Origin: Actinospica robiniae DSM 44927
Lineage (GTDB): Bacteria > Actinomycetota > Actinomycetes > Streptomycetales > Catenulisporaceae
NCBI RefSeq assembly: GCF_000504285.1
Contig: NZ_KI632511.1
Span: 7,856,154-7,920,153 of the forward strand
DNA length: 64,000 nt
Direction of reading: 5' to 3'
Shown: piece after piece, positions 8,389-17,691 of the stretch
Numbering within the stretch: position 1 is the first letter of the stretch
How the letters are laid out: each line of letters starts with the position of its first letter
Notes under the pieces: model-generated
The model's database searches: none
What the model saw: the letters and a program-made list of their open reading frames with translations, nothing else
What the model was told of the DNA's origin: nothing
Made by a program: the position numbers and the translations under genes

Positions 8389-9483
8389 TCACCGTGCTCC
8401 CGCCCGTCCGTGACCGTCTGCCGACTGGGCCGCGGCTGCCCGGGCCTCTCTGGCTGCCTGTGCGGTGGCAGCCTCGGCCGTGGCACGGGCCGCTGCCTCC
8501 TGCAGACGTGCTGTCACCTGCGCGAGGATCTCGTCCAAGGCGGCGCGCGCGTCGGCGAGCTTGCTCTCGCCCAACTCGTGCGTGGAGAAGCGCGCTTCGC
8601 GGAAAAGCTCGGCGAGGCGGCCCGGTGCCGCACCGCGGATCAAGCCGGTAACGGCCGCCCGCGCCAGCAGGTCGGCCGGGCTGTCCGAGTTCAGCAGGGT
8701 CACGCCCGCGGCGGACAGCGACTCCTCCATGGCCGCGTAGCAGGCGATGATCGCCGCCCTGGCCTCGCCTTCGAGCGCGCCCCGGCCCGCCAGCATCGCG
8801 CGCTCGAGATCGGCGTCGTCCACGATCTCCTGGGCCGGCAGGGCGAGCCCGTTGATCGGGGCGGCGATCGGCTTGCGCATCAGCCGCACGATGATGAAGA
8901 CCGCGATGGCGATGGCCACGACCGCGACGAGGATGCCGAGAATGGCCAGGAACGGCCCGAGTTGGACGTTCTTGGGAGCGCGCGGAGTCTGGTTGGTCGG
9001 GATGTTCACAGTGGCGGTGGGCGCCGGGTGCGTGGCGGGGATGAGGGTGCAGGTGCCGCAACCCAGACCGCCGTCACCGGAGGAAACGGGCCGCGAGAGG
9101 TAGAAGCCCACTGGAAGGGCGACCGCCAGTACGGCGAACACCGCGAGCATGGCCCGGTTCAGCCGCTGCGCCGCCTCGGAGGCCTTGTCCGCGCCTTGAC
9201 GTCGGATCAGAAGCTGGTAGGCCGCGGCGGCGGCGCCGGCGAAGGCCAGGAAGGCGAACAGCACCCACAGGTGCGACAGCGCCCCGACGGCATGGATCGT
9301 CGAGCCCTTCGCCGAGGCCAGCGAGATGGCGCCGATGGCCAGGAGCACGGTGATCCCGACCGCCAGCAGGGGCCGGGCTGCCCGTATCCAACCCTCTTGC
9401 CCGGCTGTGCCCTTTTCCACGTGCTCTATCCCCACGACGAACTCATCGCGCCCGACCCGCTCCCGGGCTTTACCGGTTGCCAC
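8389..9483 (-). CDS. DUF4129-domain membrane protein, first gene of the MoxR operon
   Basis: The 364-residue protein has helices near residues 35-55 and 70-90, a third near 110-130, an outside proline/threonine-rich loop (PATHPAPTATVNIP) and a fourth helix (FLAILGILVAVVAIAIAVFI). The C-terminal cytoplasmic DUF4129 region contains AAIIACYAAMEESLSAAG and a FREARFSTHEL motif. DUF4129 proteins are standard partners of MoxR/DUF58 in actinobacteria and carry a transglutaminase-associated domain. The C-terminus ends in an Ala/Arg-rich coiled-coil-like run. It probably opens the transcript that continues to 4692. Confidence 0.85.
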   Translation of the reverse strand: MATGKARERVGRDEFVVGIEHVEKGTAGQEGWIRAARPLLAVGITVLLAIGAISLASAKGSTIHAVGALSHLWVLFAFLAFAGAAAAAYQLLIRRQGADKASEAAQRLNRAMLAVFAVLAVALPVGFYLSRPVSSGDGGLGCGTCTLIPATHPAPTATVNIPTNQTPRAPKNVQLGPFLAILGILVAVVAIAIAVFIIVRLMRKPIAAPINGLALPAQEIVDDADLERAMLAGRGALEGEARAAIIACYAAMEESLSAAGVTLLNSDSPADLLARAAVTGLIRGAAPGRLAELFREARFSTHELGESKLADARAALDEILAQVTARLQEAAARATAEAATAQAAREARAAAAQSADGHGRAGAR

Positions 9484-9554
9484 CCTGCCACAGTGCGGCG
9501 GGGCCTGTCAGCAGGAAGCCGGGGGCAATCAGCCTCGCCCGCGTACCAGACCTG

Positions 9555-10688
9555 TTACAAACGGGACAGGGTGGTGGAGGCTTCGAGCAGTTCCGAGCGG
9601 ATCAGTTTGAGTTCGGCGCGCAGATCCGTGGGTATCTCGCGGCACCGGACCGGCAGAGCGCGAACCGACTGGTAGAGGCTGAGCTGCGGCAGCGCGCCGG
9701 CCAGCTCCACGTGCCGGTCCATCAGCCGGGCCAGGCCGTGCCGGCGCATCCGGGCCAGCGCGTCGGCCAGCCTGAGCGCGAACAGCCATACCGCGAGCTG
9801 CCACAGCGGGATGAGGACCAGCCAGATCGCGATGTAGACGTGCGTGGCCGAGGCCTGGGTGATGGTGAGGTGTTTGAGTGCTCCGACCCTTTTGAGCAGC
9901 TTGGGCTCGAAATGGTGCTCGACCCGGGTCGGCAGCCAGTACAGGGCCAGCGAATACGTGCTCAGCATCAGCGGGATCGTGACGTATACGGCCCAGCGGA
10001 CCCAGGTCCCCGGGGCCTGGAACCTGCGATTGAGCCGCATGAACGGCGCCGGCGCCAGGACCGAGCTGAGGTTGCCGATGGCGATCGGGGCCAGCGGCAT
10101 CACGGCCAACTGCGGCAGCGCGCGGGGTATCCAGGCGTCGGTGTGTCCGAGCCAGGCGATCAGCGCCACCACTGAGGCCACGTAGACCAGCTCGCACAGC
10201 AGCAGCATCAGGTTGCGGACGCGCAGGATCCGGGCCGGGTCCTCGCCGGAACGCAGCAGCGCGGCCGACCACTCGGGCTCGGCCGCGAGCTGGTTGGTGA
10301 GCGACCCGTCCGCGATCGCGGTGAGTACGACGAGAACGACCACCGTCGTCGGATCGCCCTTGAGGTTCGGGTGCGTGAACAGCACGAGGTACGCCAGGAA
10401 GGCGTAACCGATGCCCCAACTGCAAAGCATGCCGTAAAACCAGTCCGGCCTGGTCCGTGCGATGCGAGCGAACTCGCCGAGCAGAGTCGGCCGGTTCGGA
10501 AGCAGTGTGTCCGCGACGACGGCCACGGCTTCGTCCACCGCGGCGGCGGCGACGTCGATTCCCGCGCCACCCGCGGAGATCACCGCAGCCGCGGCGGTTC
10601 CGACCGCTGCTTCCGCGCCGATCCCGGCCGCCACGCCCGCATCCAACTCGGCCACGCCGCCTCCGTCCGCGGCCTCGTGCTCGGCCAT
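9555..10688 (-). CDS. Polytopic membrane protein of unknown function
   Basis: The 377-residue product starts with a long Ala/Gly-rich segment and then has about six hydrophobic segments, including YGMLCSWGIGYAFLAYLVLF, PTTVVVLVVLTAI, LLCELVYVASVVALIAWLG, WAVYVTIPLMLSTYSLALYW and VYIAIWLVLIPLWQLAVWLF. A basic cytoplasmic tail follows. Its layout, with a conserved-looking RVRNLMLLLCEL segment, resembles ABC-2-type permease-like proteins, but there is no ATPase partner and I make no firm assignment. It lies upstream of the DUF4129 operon on the same strand with a 71-base gap. Confidence 0.7.
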   Translation of the reverse strand: MAEHEAADGGGVAELDAGVAAGIGAEAAVGTAAAAVISAGGAGIDVAAAAVDEAVAVVADTLLPNRPTLLGEFARIARTRPDWFYGMLCSWGIGYAFLAYLVLFTHPNLKGDPTTVVVLVVLTAIADGSLTNQLAAEPEWSAALLRSGEDPARILRVRNLMLLLCELVYVASVVALIAWLGHTDAWIPRALPQLAVMPLAPIAIGNLSSVLAPAPFMRLNRRFQAPGTWVRWAVYVTIPLMLSTYSLALYWLPTRVEHHFEPKLLKRVGALKHLTITQASATHVYIAIWLVLIPLWQLAVWLFALRLADALARMRRHGLARLMDRHVELAGALPQLSLYQSVRALPVRCREIPTDLRAELKLIRSELLEASTTLSRL

Positions 10689-11160
10689 GTGCGTCCCTCC
10701 CCTTCGACCGCCGCCGCCTGACGGTTGGTCAGCCTATCCATCCGTCCCTGTATGGGACTAGTGCGCATCCGCCCCGACGTGCGGTCGTGGCCCGTCCGGT
10801 GCGCGTCGTGGCGTAGTTGCGCCACGGCAGGTTTCCGCCATGGTGTAGACCTCCCGCCGGGCTGCCCGGGCCGCCATGCTGGTCCGGTGCACGGGCGGCG
10901 ACGGAGGGGCGCCGGTCGCGTTCGCACCTGTCCGGGGAATGCTCCCCGTGCGGGCAGGGGGGAACTGTGCGACGGGCCGGACCGTCTGCCGACGACCCCT
11001 CGGATGGGCGTCCGGCTCGTCGCGCCATGTCGGCCACCCGCGCCGCGCACCCCGGCACCGCTCGCGCTGCACCTTATGCGCTTAGGTTTGCGCCACCGGC
11101 CACGCTCTGCCCGACAGCCTGCGTCGCTCGCCTCTCAGGGTCGTCCGGCCCTCTGCGTCG
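10689..11160. other. 472-base intergenic stretch
   Basis: I see no convincing gene here. Open frames on both strands are GC-bias shadows without ribosome sites or recognisable products. The right part is the downstream flank of the VOC gene and the left part is the upstream flank of the membrane protein at 9555-10688, whose promoter should lie near 10700-10760. No strong hairpin was found. Confidence 0.5.
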
Positions 11161-11931
11161 TCACTCGTCTGAACTCATCTCCATCGAGTTGAGCTGGATC
11201 TCCACCCCGTTCGGGTCCTTCAACGTGGCCATCCGGCCGAACGGAGTGTCCGTAGGCGCGTTCACCAGCTGCGCGCCGCCGGCCTGCGCCGTGGCCGCGG
11301 CCTCGTCCACGTCGTCGACCAGGAAGTAAGGCCGCCAATAAGGCTTCTTCGACTCGTCGACCTGGAAGATCCCGGCCCTCGGCTGGCCTTCCACCTGCAG
11401 CGTCCAGTACGAGTCCGGCATCGACTCCATCGGCTCCACCGTGCACTCGAGCAGCGCCGCGTAGAAGTCGGCCGAGCTCTTGCCCTCCGCCGTCACCAGT
11501 TCCAGCCAGCCCATGCAGCCGGGCTCGCCCCAGATCTGGAAGCCCGGGAACGGCCCCGCCTCCCACAGGCCGAAGTGCCCCCCGGCCGGATCGGTGCCGT
11601 GCGCGAACCGGCCGTGACCCTCGGCATCGCTGGCGCCGACGATGATGCCGCCGCCGTTCGCCGTGATCCGCGAAACCGCCGCGTCCAGGTCCGTCACGGA
11701 GAAGTAGCCCGTCCAGGGCATGAGCGGCTCGCTCTCGGGCATCAGCCCGATGCCGGCGACCGCCTTGCCGTTCACCGTCTGCACGGCGTACTTGGTCGGA
11801 TCGTTCGGGTCGGGCTCGCCGCTCCAGCCGAGCAGCCGCTGGTAGAACCGCAACGCCTCGGCCTGCCCCGACAGGAGCATGTCGAGCCAGCAGACGGCAC
11901 CCTGCGGGTGGGGGAGAGTGGTGTCGGGCAT
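11161..11931 (-). CDS. Two-domain VOC (glyoxalase/bleomycin-resistance fold) protein
   Basis: The product of about 256 residues has two tandem VOC modules. The first runs over roughly residues 10-118 (VCWLDMLLSGQAEALRFYQR, ending GGHFGLWE); the second covers about 128-250 (WLELVTAEGKSSADFYAALL, ending DPNGVEIQLNSME). This resembles the Streptomyces family often annotated as a 27-kDa hydroxylase or hydrolase-like VOC protein. The substrate is unknown. ATG 11931 is chosen because AAGGAG lies nine bases upstream; an in-frame TTG at 11940 sits directly on that site and is less likely. Confidence 0.85.
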   Translation of the reverse strand: MPDTTLPHPQGAVCWLDMLLSGQAEALRFYQRLLGWSGEPDPNDPTKYAVQTVNGKAVAGIGLMPESEPLMPWTGYFSVTDLDAAVSRITANGGGIIVGASDAEGHGRFAHGTDPAGGHFGLWEAGPFPGFQIWGEPGCMGWLELVTAEGKSSADFYAALLECTVEPMESMPDSYWTLQVEGQPRAGIFQVDESKKPYWRPYFLVDDVDEAAATAQAGGAQLVNAPTDTPFGRMATLKDPNGVEIQLNSMEMSSDE

Positions 11932-12101
11932 GATCCTCAACTCCTTGGTCTCCGAGCGTGATCACTTGCGCGCTCATTGTGCCCACTGTGCCACGGCCCT
12001 CCGACAATTTCCGGGGACCAGGTCCAAGGAGGAGTTCAGCGGCCGCCTACCCCCGACGGCGATCCGCGGGGCTCGATGCGGCGTACGCCTCGACGACCCG
12101 C

Positions 12102-12473
12102 TCAGTCGTGCGGAATTCCTTCCACTTCGTGCTCGGCCTGGCCGAGCGCCTCGTCCAGTAGGCGCTTGATGTGGTCGCCGCGCAGCCGGTAGTACCGTGC
12201 CCGCCCCTCGGCGCGTTGGTAGACGAGGCCGGCCAGCCGCAGCTTGGCCAGATGCTGGCTGGCGGCGGTCGGAGTGCAGCGCGCGATCTCGGCCAGGGTG
12301 CTGACGCCGAACTCTCCGTCGCGCAGTGCCCACAGCAGGCGCAGCCGCGTCGGTTCGGCGAGCATGTCGAGGTAGCCGACCGCTGTCTGGACCAGTGTGT
12401 CGGGCAGGGCAGGTCCGAGCGCGGGTCTGTGATGAGGGGAGGAATGGTCGCCGGACGCTGCGGGATTGGCCAT
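12102..12473 (-). CDS. ArsR/SmtB-family metal-sensing repressor
   Basis: The 123-residue protein has a winged HTH typical of ArsR/SmtB: MLAEPTRLRLLWALRDGEFG, VSTLAEIARCTPTAASQHLAKLRLAGLV and the wing YQRAEGRARYYRLRGDHI. The C-terminal tail has several His and acidic residues (ALGQAEHEVEGIPHD) that could form the alpha-5 metal site seen in the Ni/Co sensors NmtR and KmtR. Metal specificity is inferred. It is divergent from the Ni/Co-type permease at 12571, so it probably represses that gene and itself until metal binds. Confidence 0.88.
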   Translation of the reverse strand: MANPAASGDHSSPHHRPALGPALPDTLVQTAVGYLDMLAEPTRLRLLWALRDGEFGVSTLAEIARCTPTAASQHLAKLRLAGLVYQRAEGRARYYRLRGDHIKRLLDEALGQAEHEVEGIPHD

Positions 12474-12487
12474 GACTCATCCTCCCA

Positions 12488-12552
12488 CTTGCGAAAGTCC
12501 TGCAGGAACCAGCCCTCCGCATTATCTTCTCATATTCACGCTTGCGAAGATG
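12488..12552. promoter_or_regulatory. Two candidate ArsR operators between the ArsR and permease genes
   Basis: The 97-base divergent gap contains CTTGCGAA twice, at 12489-12496 and 12542-12549. Each copy lies inside an imperfect palindrome: ACTT-GCGA-AAGT at 12488-12499 and CTT-GCG-AAG at 12542-12550. The right one also lies in a wider repeat, ATCTTC (12525-12530) paired with GAAGAT (12547-12552). One site is beside the ArsR start and the other about 20 bases before the permease start. This arrangement would let one repressor control both genes. Confidence 0.55.
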
Positions 12553-12570
12553 TGGTGCTAGCCTGACGGC

Positions 12571-13317
<747 letters not shown>

Positions 13318-13327
13318 AGCGCCTGCG

Positions 13328-13819
13328 CTAGTCGATGTACTCGCTGCGGCGTTCCAGGAGGACCACGTCCCGCCAGCCGCGGTCGCCGTGCTTGCCGAGC
13401 TTCTCGTGGACGCCCACCTGTCGGAAGCCCGCGCGCATATGTAAGGCCAGGGACGCGGTGTTCTCGGGGAAGATCCCGGCGCGCAGTGTCCAGACGCCGG
13501 CCTGCTCGGTCGAGGCGATGAGTTGGTCCAGCAGCGCCTTGCCGACGCCGGAGCCGCGCGCTTCGGAGGCGACGTAGACCGACAACTCGACGACGCCTGC
13601 GTAGACCGGACGCGCGGAAACCGCGGAAACCGCCGCCCAGCCGAGCACCCGCCCTGCCTCGTCGAGCGCGACGAAGCGGTGCTCGGCGAGCTTTCCCGCG
13701 CTGAATTCCGGCCAATCCGGTGCAGACCGCTGGAATGAGGCGTCGCCGGTGTCCAAGCCTGACTGATAGACCGTCAATACGCCCGCAGCGTGCTCGTCGC
13801 GCATCGGGACTATCCGCAT
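13328..13819 (-). CDS. GNAT N-acetyltransferase, phosphinothricin-acetyltransferase-like
   Basis: The 163-residue protein begins MRIVPMRDEHAAGVLTVYQS, has the internal DTGDASFQ...PDWPEF region of the Bar/Pat group, and carries the acetyl-CoA loop motif A (VYVASEARGSGVGKALLDQL) followed by LRAGIFPENTASLALHMRAG. Bar/Pat-like enzymes acetylate phosphinothricin or, in many species, methionine sulfoximine-type or other amines. The true substrate is not known. Its stop lies only 10 bases from the stop of the convergent permease gene. Confidence 0.88.
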   Translation of the reverse strand: MRIVPMRDEHAAGVLTVYQSGLDTGDASFQRSAPDWPEFSAGKLAEHRFVALDEAGRVLGWAAVSAVSARPVYAGVVELSVYVASEARGSGVGKALLDQLIASTEQAGVWTLRAGIFPENTASLALHMRAGFRQVGVHEKLGKHGDRGWRDVVLLERRSEYID

Positions 13820-13880
13820 AGCTGAACCCTAGTGCACCCCGGCGGACGAACTCCGCGGGTCGATCAGCCAAAATGAGAGA

Positions 13881-14861
13881 GTGCCGATCTTGTCGCAGGC
13901 CGGGGATCTCGCCCCGGCGAGCCCTTATGTGGATCTTGACCGCGAGGCGTGGAGCCGGTTGCGCGAGCGTACCCCGCTGCCGCTGACCGCCGAGGAGGTC
14001 GAGGGGTTGCGCGGACTCGGCGACGAGATCGACCTCGACGAAGTGCGCGAGATGTACCTGCCGATCTCGCGGCTGCTCAATCTGTACGTGGGAGCCGTCC
14101 ACAACCTGCGCGGTGCCGTCGAGACCTTCCTCGGCGACACGCCCGCGCACGGCCGGGGTCGCTCGACCCCCTTCGTCATCGGCGTCGCCGGAAGTGTCGC
14201 CGTCGGCAAGTCGACCACGGCGCGTCTGCTCAGGGCCCTGCTGGCGCGCTGGCCCGAGCACCCGCGAGTGGAACTCGTGACGACCGACGGCTTCCTGCTC
14301 CCGAACGCCGAACTCGGACGGCGCGGCCTGATGGGGCGCAAGGGCTTCCCGGAGTCCTACGACCGCCGCGCGCTGACCCGCTTCGTCGCCGACATCAAGG
14401 CGGGCAAGGACGAGGTATGCGCGCCGGTCTACTCGCACCTCGTCTACGACATCGTGCCCGGAGAGCAGGCGATCGTGCACCGGCCGGACATCCTCATCGT
14501 CGAGGGGCTCAACGTGCTGCAGCCCGCCTTGCCCGGCCAGGACGGTCGCACGCGGATGGCGCTGGCCGACTACTTCGACTTCAGCATCTACGTGGACGCA
14601 CGCGAGTCCGACATCGAACAGTGGTACCTGGAGCGCTTCCGCAAGCTACGGGAGACCGCGTTCACGGATCCGAGTTCGTATTTCCGGCGGTTCACGCAGC
14701 TGCCGGAAGCGGAGACGATGGACTTCGCCCGCGGCGTGTGGGCCGGGATCAACCGGCTGAACCTGGTGGAGAACGTGTTGCCCACGCGGGGCCGAGCCAC
14801 CCTGGTGCTGCGTAAAGGCCCTGACCACAGGATCGAACGGGTCCGGATGCGCAAGCTCTGA
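13881..14861 (+). CDS. coaA: Type I pantothenate kinase
   Basis: The 326-residue protein is full length for bacterial type I CoaA. This enzyme phosphorylates pantothenate with ATP and so controls coenzyme A synthesis in the cytoplasm. It shows the P-loop [30 protein letters not shown], the [13 protein letters not shown] segment, [12 protein letters not shown], the strand [10 protein letters not shown] and the lid-side [12 protein letters not shown]. The GTG start at 13881 gives MPILSQAG; the ribosome site is weak (GAGAG). A strong hairpin follows the stop. Confidence 0.96.
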   Translation: MPILSQAGDLAPASPYVDLDREAWSRLRERTPLPLTAEEVEGLRGLGDEIDLDEVREMYLPISRLLNLYVGAVHNLRGAVETFLGDTPAHGRGRSTPFVIGVAGSVAVGKSTTARLLRALLARWPEHPRVELVTTDGFLLPNAELGRRGLMGRKGFPESYDRRALTRFVADIKAGKDEVCAPVYSHLVYDIVPGEQAIVHRPDILIVEGLNVLQPALPGQDGRTRMALADYFDFSIYVDARESDIEQWYLERFRKLRETAFTDPSSYFRRFTQLPEAETMDFARGVWAGINRLNLVENVLPTRGRATLVLRKGPDHRIERVRMRKL

Positions 14862-14876
14862 GCAGCCAGGACATGA

Positions 14877-14922
14877 CCGCGCCCGCCCCTGTCCTGTTGT
14901 GCGGACATCGGGGCGGGCGCGG
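14877..14922. terminator. Bidirectional terminator between coaA and the DUF2510 gene
   Basis: A perfect 13-bp GC stem (CCGCGCCCGCCCC paired with GGGGCGGGCGCGG) encloses an inner TGTCC/GGACA pairing. It lies between the stops of two convergent genes, 15 bases from one and 6 from the other. There is no long T tract, as is usual in actinobacteria. Confidence 0.8.
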
Positions 14923-14927
14923 GAGGA

Positions 14928-15908
14928 TCAGGCGCCGGTCGCGTTGGCGTCCACGATGTTGTTGATGATCTGGCTGTCCACGGTGCTCAGGCTCGGCGCC
15001 TTGCTGGACTTGTCGACGCCGATGTCGATGATGGCCATGTAGCCCGGCAGATCGGGGTCGGGCAGCGCGATGAGCTGGACCGTGCCGCTGGGGCCGGAGT
15101 AGTCCGGGACCACGCTCCAGGTGATCTGGTAGCCGGTGCGGCCGGCGACCGAGATCGCGCCTTCGTTGACCACCGAGTGCGAGGAGAGCGTGCCGTAGTT
15201 GCCCTTCGCGAACTGGGCCATGTTCGAGGTGGCCACGGTCTTCGCGTCCGTGCCCTGGGCGGTGGTGAGGTTCACGCCGCCGCTCGTGCACGTCGACGCG
15301 GACGACGAGCTCGACCCGTTCTGCTGAGCGAGCGCGCTCGGGCACGTGTAGGTGCCGGTGGCCAGCGCGGGCCAGGAGCCTTCTCCGCTGGTCGAGCCGG
15401 AGTTGCCGGTCCAGCCGGTGGGCACCGGGATCGTCAGGCCGTTGATCGGGTCGGAGACCGTGGACCCGGAGCCGCCGGTGACCGTGGGCGCCGGGGACGG
15501 AGTCGATCCGAGCCCGCCGGACCCGTTGCCTCCGCCGTTTCCGTTGCCGTTCCCGCCTCCGTTGCCGCCGCCCAGGCCGCCGAGGCCGTTGCCGCCCTGG
15601 TTGGTGGTCGACTGGACGTCAGGCTGCGCGGCCGTGGTGGTCGGATTGCCGTTGTGCAGGCCGAAGTACAGGCCCAGACCGGCCGCCGCGAGGACCACCA
15701 CCGTGGCCGAGGCGATCAGAGTCTTGGTACGCGGGCTGCGGCGCGGAGGCTGTGCGCCGAAGGTGCCGCCCCCCAGCGGCCGCACCATCGCGCTCCACCC
15801 GCCGCCGTCCCACCAGCGCTCGACCGGCGCTCCGTCCGGGCCGGTCTCCCCTGTGGAGTACCAGCCGGGTGGGACGGCGGGCTGGGGAGAGTCTTGCGGT
15901 ATCGACAT
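14928..15908 (-). CDS. DUF2510 membrane protein with glycine-rich linker and extracellular domain
   Basis: The 326-residue protein opens with a DUF2510 module (PPGWYSTGETG, then VERWWDGGGW), which is cytoplasmic. One membrane helix follows (TLIASATVVVLAAAGLGLYF at about residues 63-82), then a long Gly/Asn-rich flexible linker (residues about 105-135), then an extracellular domain from about 150 to the end. That domain has four or more cysteines or Ser-rich turns and ends VDSQIINNIVDANATGA. The fold of the outer domain is unknown to me. No ribosome site precedes the ATG, so it may be leaderless. Confidence 0.75.
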   Translation of the reverse strand: MSIPQDSPQPAVPPGWYSTGETGPDGAPVERWWDGGGWSAMVRPLGGGTFGAQPPRRSPRTKTLIASATVVVLAAAGLGLYFGLHNGNPTTTAAQPDVQSTTNQGGNGLGGLGGGNGGGNGNGNGGGNGSGGLGSTPSPAPTVTGGSGSTVSDPINGLTIPVPTGWTGNSGSTSGEGSWPALATGTYTCPSALAQQNGSSSSSASTCTSGGVNLTTAQGTDAKTVATSNMAQFAKGNYGTLSSHSVVNEGAISVAGRTGYQITWSVVPDYSGPSGTVQLIALPDPDLPGYMAIIDIGVDKSSKAPSLSTVDSQIINNIVDANATGA

Positions 15909-16194
15909 GAAAGGAGGATATCCGCGCGGTGTGAGGCTCTGACCGGCCAGCGGCTAAGAATTGTCCGAACAACGCCTGTGCGGTTCTCAGGCTCAGCGGC
16001 TCTTTCTCATACTCGCGCCGAGTGGGCGCTGAGCCGGGATGCGAGTGGTGGCATGGCATGTGACGCCTGGTGCCACCGCGGTCGTTCCGGCCGGCCGGCG
16101 TGCCTGGGCGCAGCAGCGGACGGTGCCGTATTGACCCGGATGCGGTGACGCTTTCAGGTGACGGCGGTGCGTCGCCGTCGTCGCGGCGGCACGG

Positions 16195-17016
16195 TCAGTC
16201 GAGCACCGTGAATCGGTCGCCGACGGTGAGCGGTCCGACCGTGTCGGGGATCAGGTTCATCCCGAACAGCACCAGTTTCTCGTGACGACGATGCTTACGG
16301 AGCGCACGGAGCGGCTGCTGACCGGCGAGAACACCGCGCTCCGGGTCGACCGTCGTCATGATGCACCGATCGCAGGGCTTGACGACGCGAAACCGCTGGC
16401 CGCCGATCTGCACACGCTTCCAGTCGTCCTCGGCCCAGGCCTTGGTTCCCTCGATCACCACGTTCGGCCGGAACCGGGTCATCGGCACGGCTTCACCGCC
16501 CATGTCCGTGATCGCGACGTTGAGAGCGTCGAGCGAGCCGCTCGTGGCGAGCAGCAGCGGGTAGCCGTCGGCGAACGAGACCCGGTCGTCGCTCCGGCCG
16601 TAGTCCGGATTGACGGCTCGGACCGACGTGTCGTCCATGTGGGCGAGCCGACTGGGTACGTCGAGGGCCTGGCTGAGCCATTCGTCCGCCTCGTCGCCGG
16701 CCCACGCGGCTGCTCCGCGGAACCTCCAGACCGAGACCTCGGCCGACGCCGCGCCCTCGGATCGCCGCGGAGACACGACGGTCAGATCCGGCTGGCCGGG
16801 TGCGGAGAGCAGGAGCCGCCCGTCCGGGCCGTACGCCGTGCGGACCAAGGCCATCCGAGGCAGTTCACGCTGAGTACGGAGCATTCCGTCGGGATCGGTG
16901 ACAAGCCAGCGGCGATCGCCCGCCAGGCCCCAGGGCTCCACGGTGGCCGTGTCGGTCTCCACCCGGCGGCAGGACTTCACGGGGTAAACGAAGATCGACG
17001 AAAGTCTTGCCTCCAC
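16195..17016 (-). CDS. MOSC-domain protein (YcbX/mARC-like)
   Basis: The 273-residue protein has an N-terminal MOSC_N barrel (IFVYPVKSCRRVETDTATVE, GDRRWLVTDPDG) and a C-terminal MOSC domain with RFRPNVVIEG. It also has the conserved cysteine motif VVKPCDRCIMTTVDPERG, where the first Cys is expected to ligate molybdenum cofactor. Relatives reduce N-hydroxylated compounds using electrons from a ferredoxin-type partner. This copy lacks the C-terminal 2Fe-2S domain of E. coli YcbX, so a separate electron donor is needed. The start is GTG at 17016 with CAGGG upstream. Confidence 0.88.
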   Translation of the reverse strand: MEARLSSIFVYPVKSCRRVETDTATVEPWGLAGDRRWLVTDPDGMLRTQRELPRMALVRTAYGPDGRLLLSAPGQPDLTVVSPRRSEGAASAEVSVWRFRGAAAWAGDEADEWLSQALDVPSRLAHMDDTSVRAVNPDYGRSDDRVSFADGYPLLLATSGSLDALNVAITDMGGEAVPMTRFRPNVVIEGTKAWAEDDWKRVQIGGQRFRVVKPCDRCIMTTVDPERGVLAGQQPLRALRKHRRHEKLVLFGMNLIPDTVGPLTVGDRFTVLD

Positions 17017-17133
17017 GCCCTGAGGGTACCTGGCCCGGATGGAGCAGGGAGTACGCCGGCCGGGTGAAGCACGACGAATCGGACGTTCTGCCGAGGTAAT
17101 CCGGATCGGAGAAGCGCTCCGGAAGCGGGCTGC

Positions 17134-17193
17134 CTAGGGCGCGTTGGAGAAGTAGCGTCGCGGCCCCGGCGATACTTCTCCAACGCGCCCTAG
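17134..17193. promoter_or_regulatory. Perfect 21-bp inverted repeat ending 10 bases before a VOC gene
   Basis: The arm at 17134-17154 (starting CTAGGGCGCG) is exactly complementary to 17173-17193, with an 18-base GC-rich loop. It lies between a minus-strand MOSC gene and the plus-strand VOC gene, and the right arm ends 10 bases before that ATG. No clear Shine-Dalgarno is left between the arm and the ATG. It may be an operator, an attenuator/5'-UTR hairpin, or a relic of a small inverted-repeat element. Confidence 0.75.
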
Positions 17194-17203
17194 TGTTGTC
17201 GGC

Positions 17204-17614
17204 ATGGATATGACAGTTTCGACGTGCTTCGTTCTCGTGCACGACCCCGATAGCGCGCTGGGCTTCTACCGCGACGCCCTCGGCCTGGAACTGCGCAACG
17301 ACGTCGCCCGGGACAAATTCCGCTGGATCACGGTCGGCGCGCCCAAGCAGCCGGATGTCTCGATCGTGCTGACGAACTATCTCAACGGCTCGCCCGCCGA
17401 CCACGACGCCCTCGCCGCGCTCGCGGCCAAGGGCGCGCTCAACGGCGTCTACTTCCGCACGGACGACCTCGACACCGCGTTCAAGAAGGTGAGTGAAGCC
17501 GGCGCGGAGATCGTGCAGGAGCCGTCCGAGCAGCCCTGGGGTACTCGCGACTTCGCCGTGCGCGACCCGGCCGGCAACCTCGTGCGCGTCGACCAGCCGC
17601 CGGCCGCGCAGTAG
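17204..17614 (+). CDS. Single-domain VOC protein (glyoxalase/bleomycin-resistance fold)
   Basis: The 136-residue protein has paired beta-alpha-beta-beta-beta modules: TCFVLVHDPDSALGFYRDAL, then GVYFRTDDLDTAFKKVSEAG, and the closing RDPAGNLVRVDQP. The family binds a metal and acts as dioxygenase, isomerase or drug-binding protein. The substrate is not visible. The most striking context is the 21-bp perfect inverted repeat immediately upstream and the absence of a good ribosome site, which together suggest unusual expression control. Confidence 0.85.
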   Translation: MDMTVSTCFVLVHDPDSALGFYRDALGLELRNDVARDKFRWITVGAPKQPDVSIVLTNYLNGSPADHDALAALAAKGALNGVYFRTDDLDTAFKKVSEAGAEIVQEPSEQPWGTRDFAVRDPAGNLVRVDQPPAAQ

Positions 17615-17691
17615 CCAGAGCGATGCCGCCGGGTGAGCCGAATCGAGAAGCCCGCGGACTCGACATACCCGGCCAGGTTCGACGCTCAGGC

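Noticed and set aside
15908-15940. A strong plus-strand AAAGGAGGA ribosome-like site at about 15912
   Set aside because: The next possible start is followed almost at once by a stop, so no gene follows it on the plus strand.
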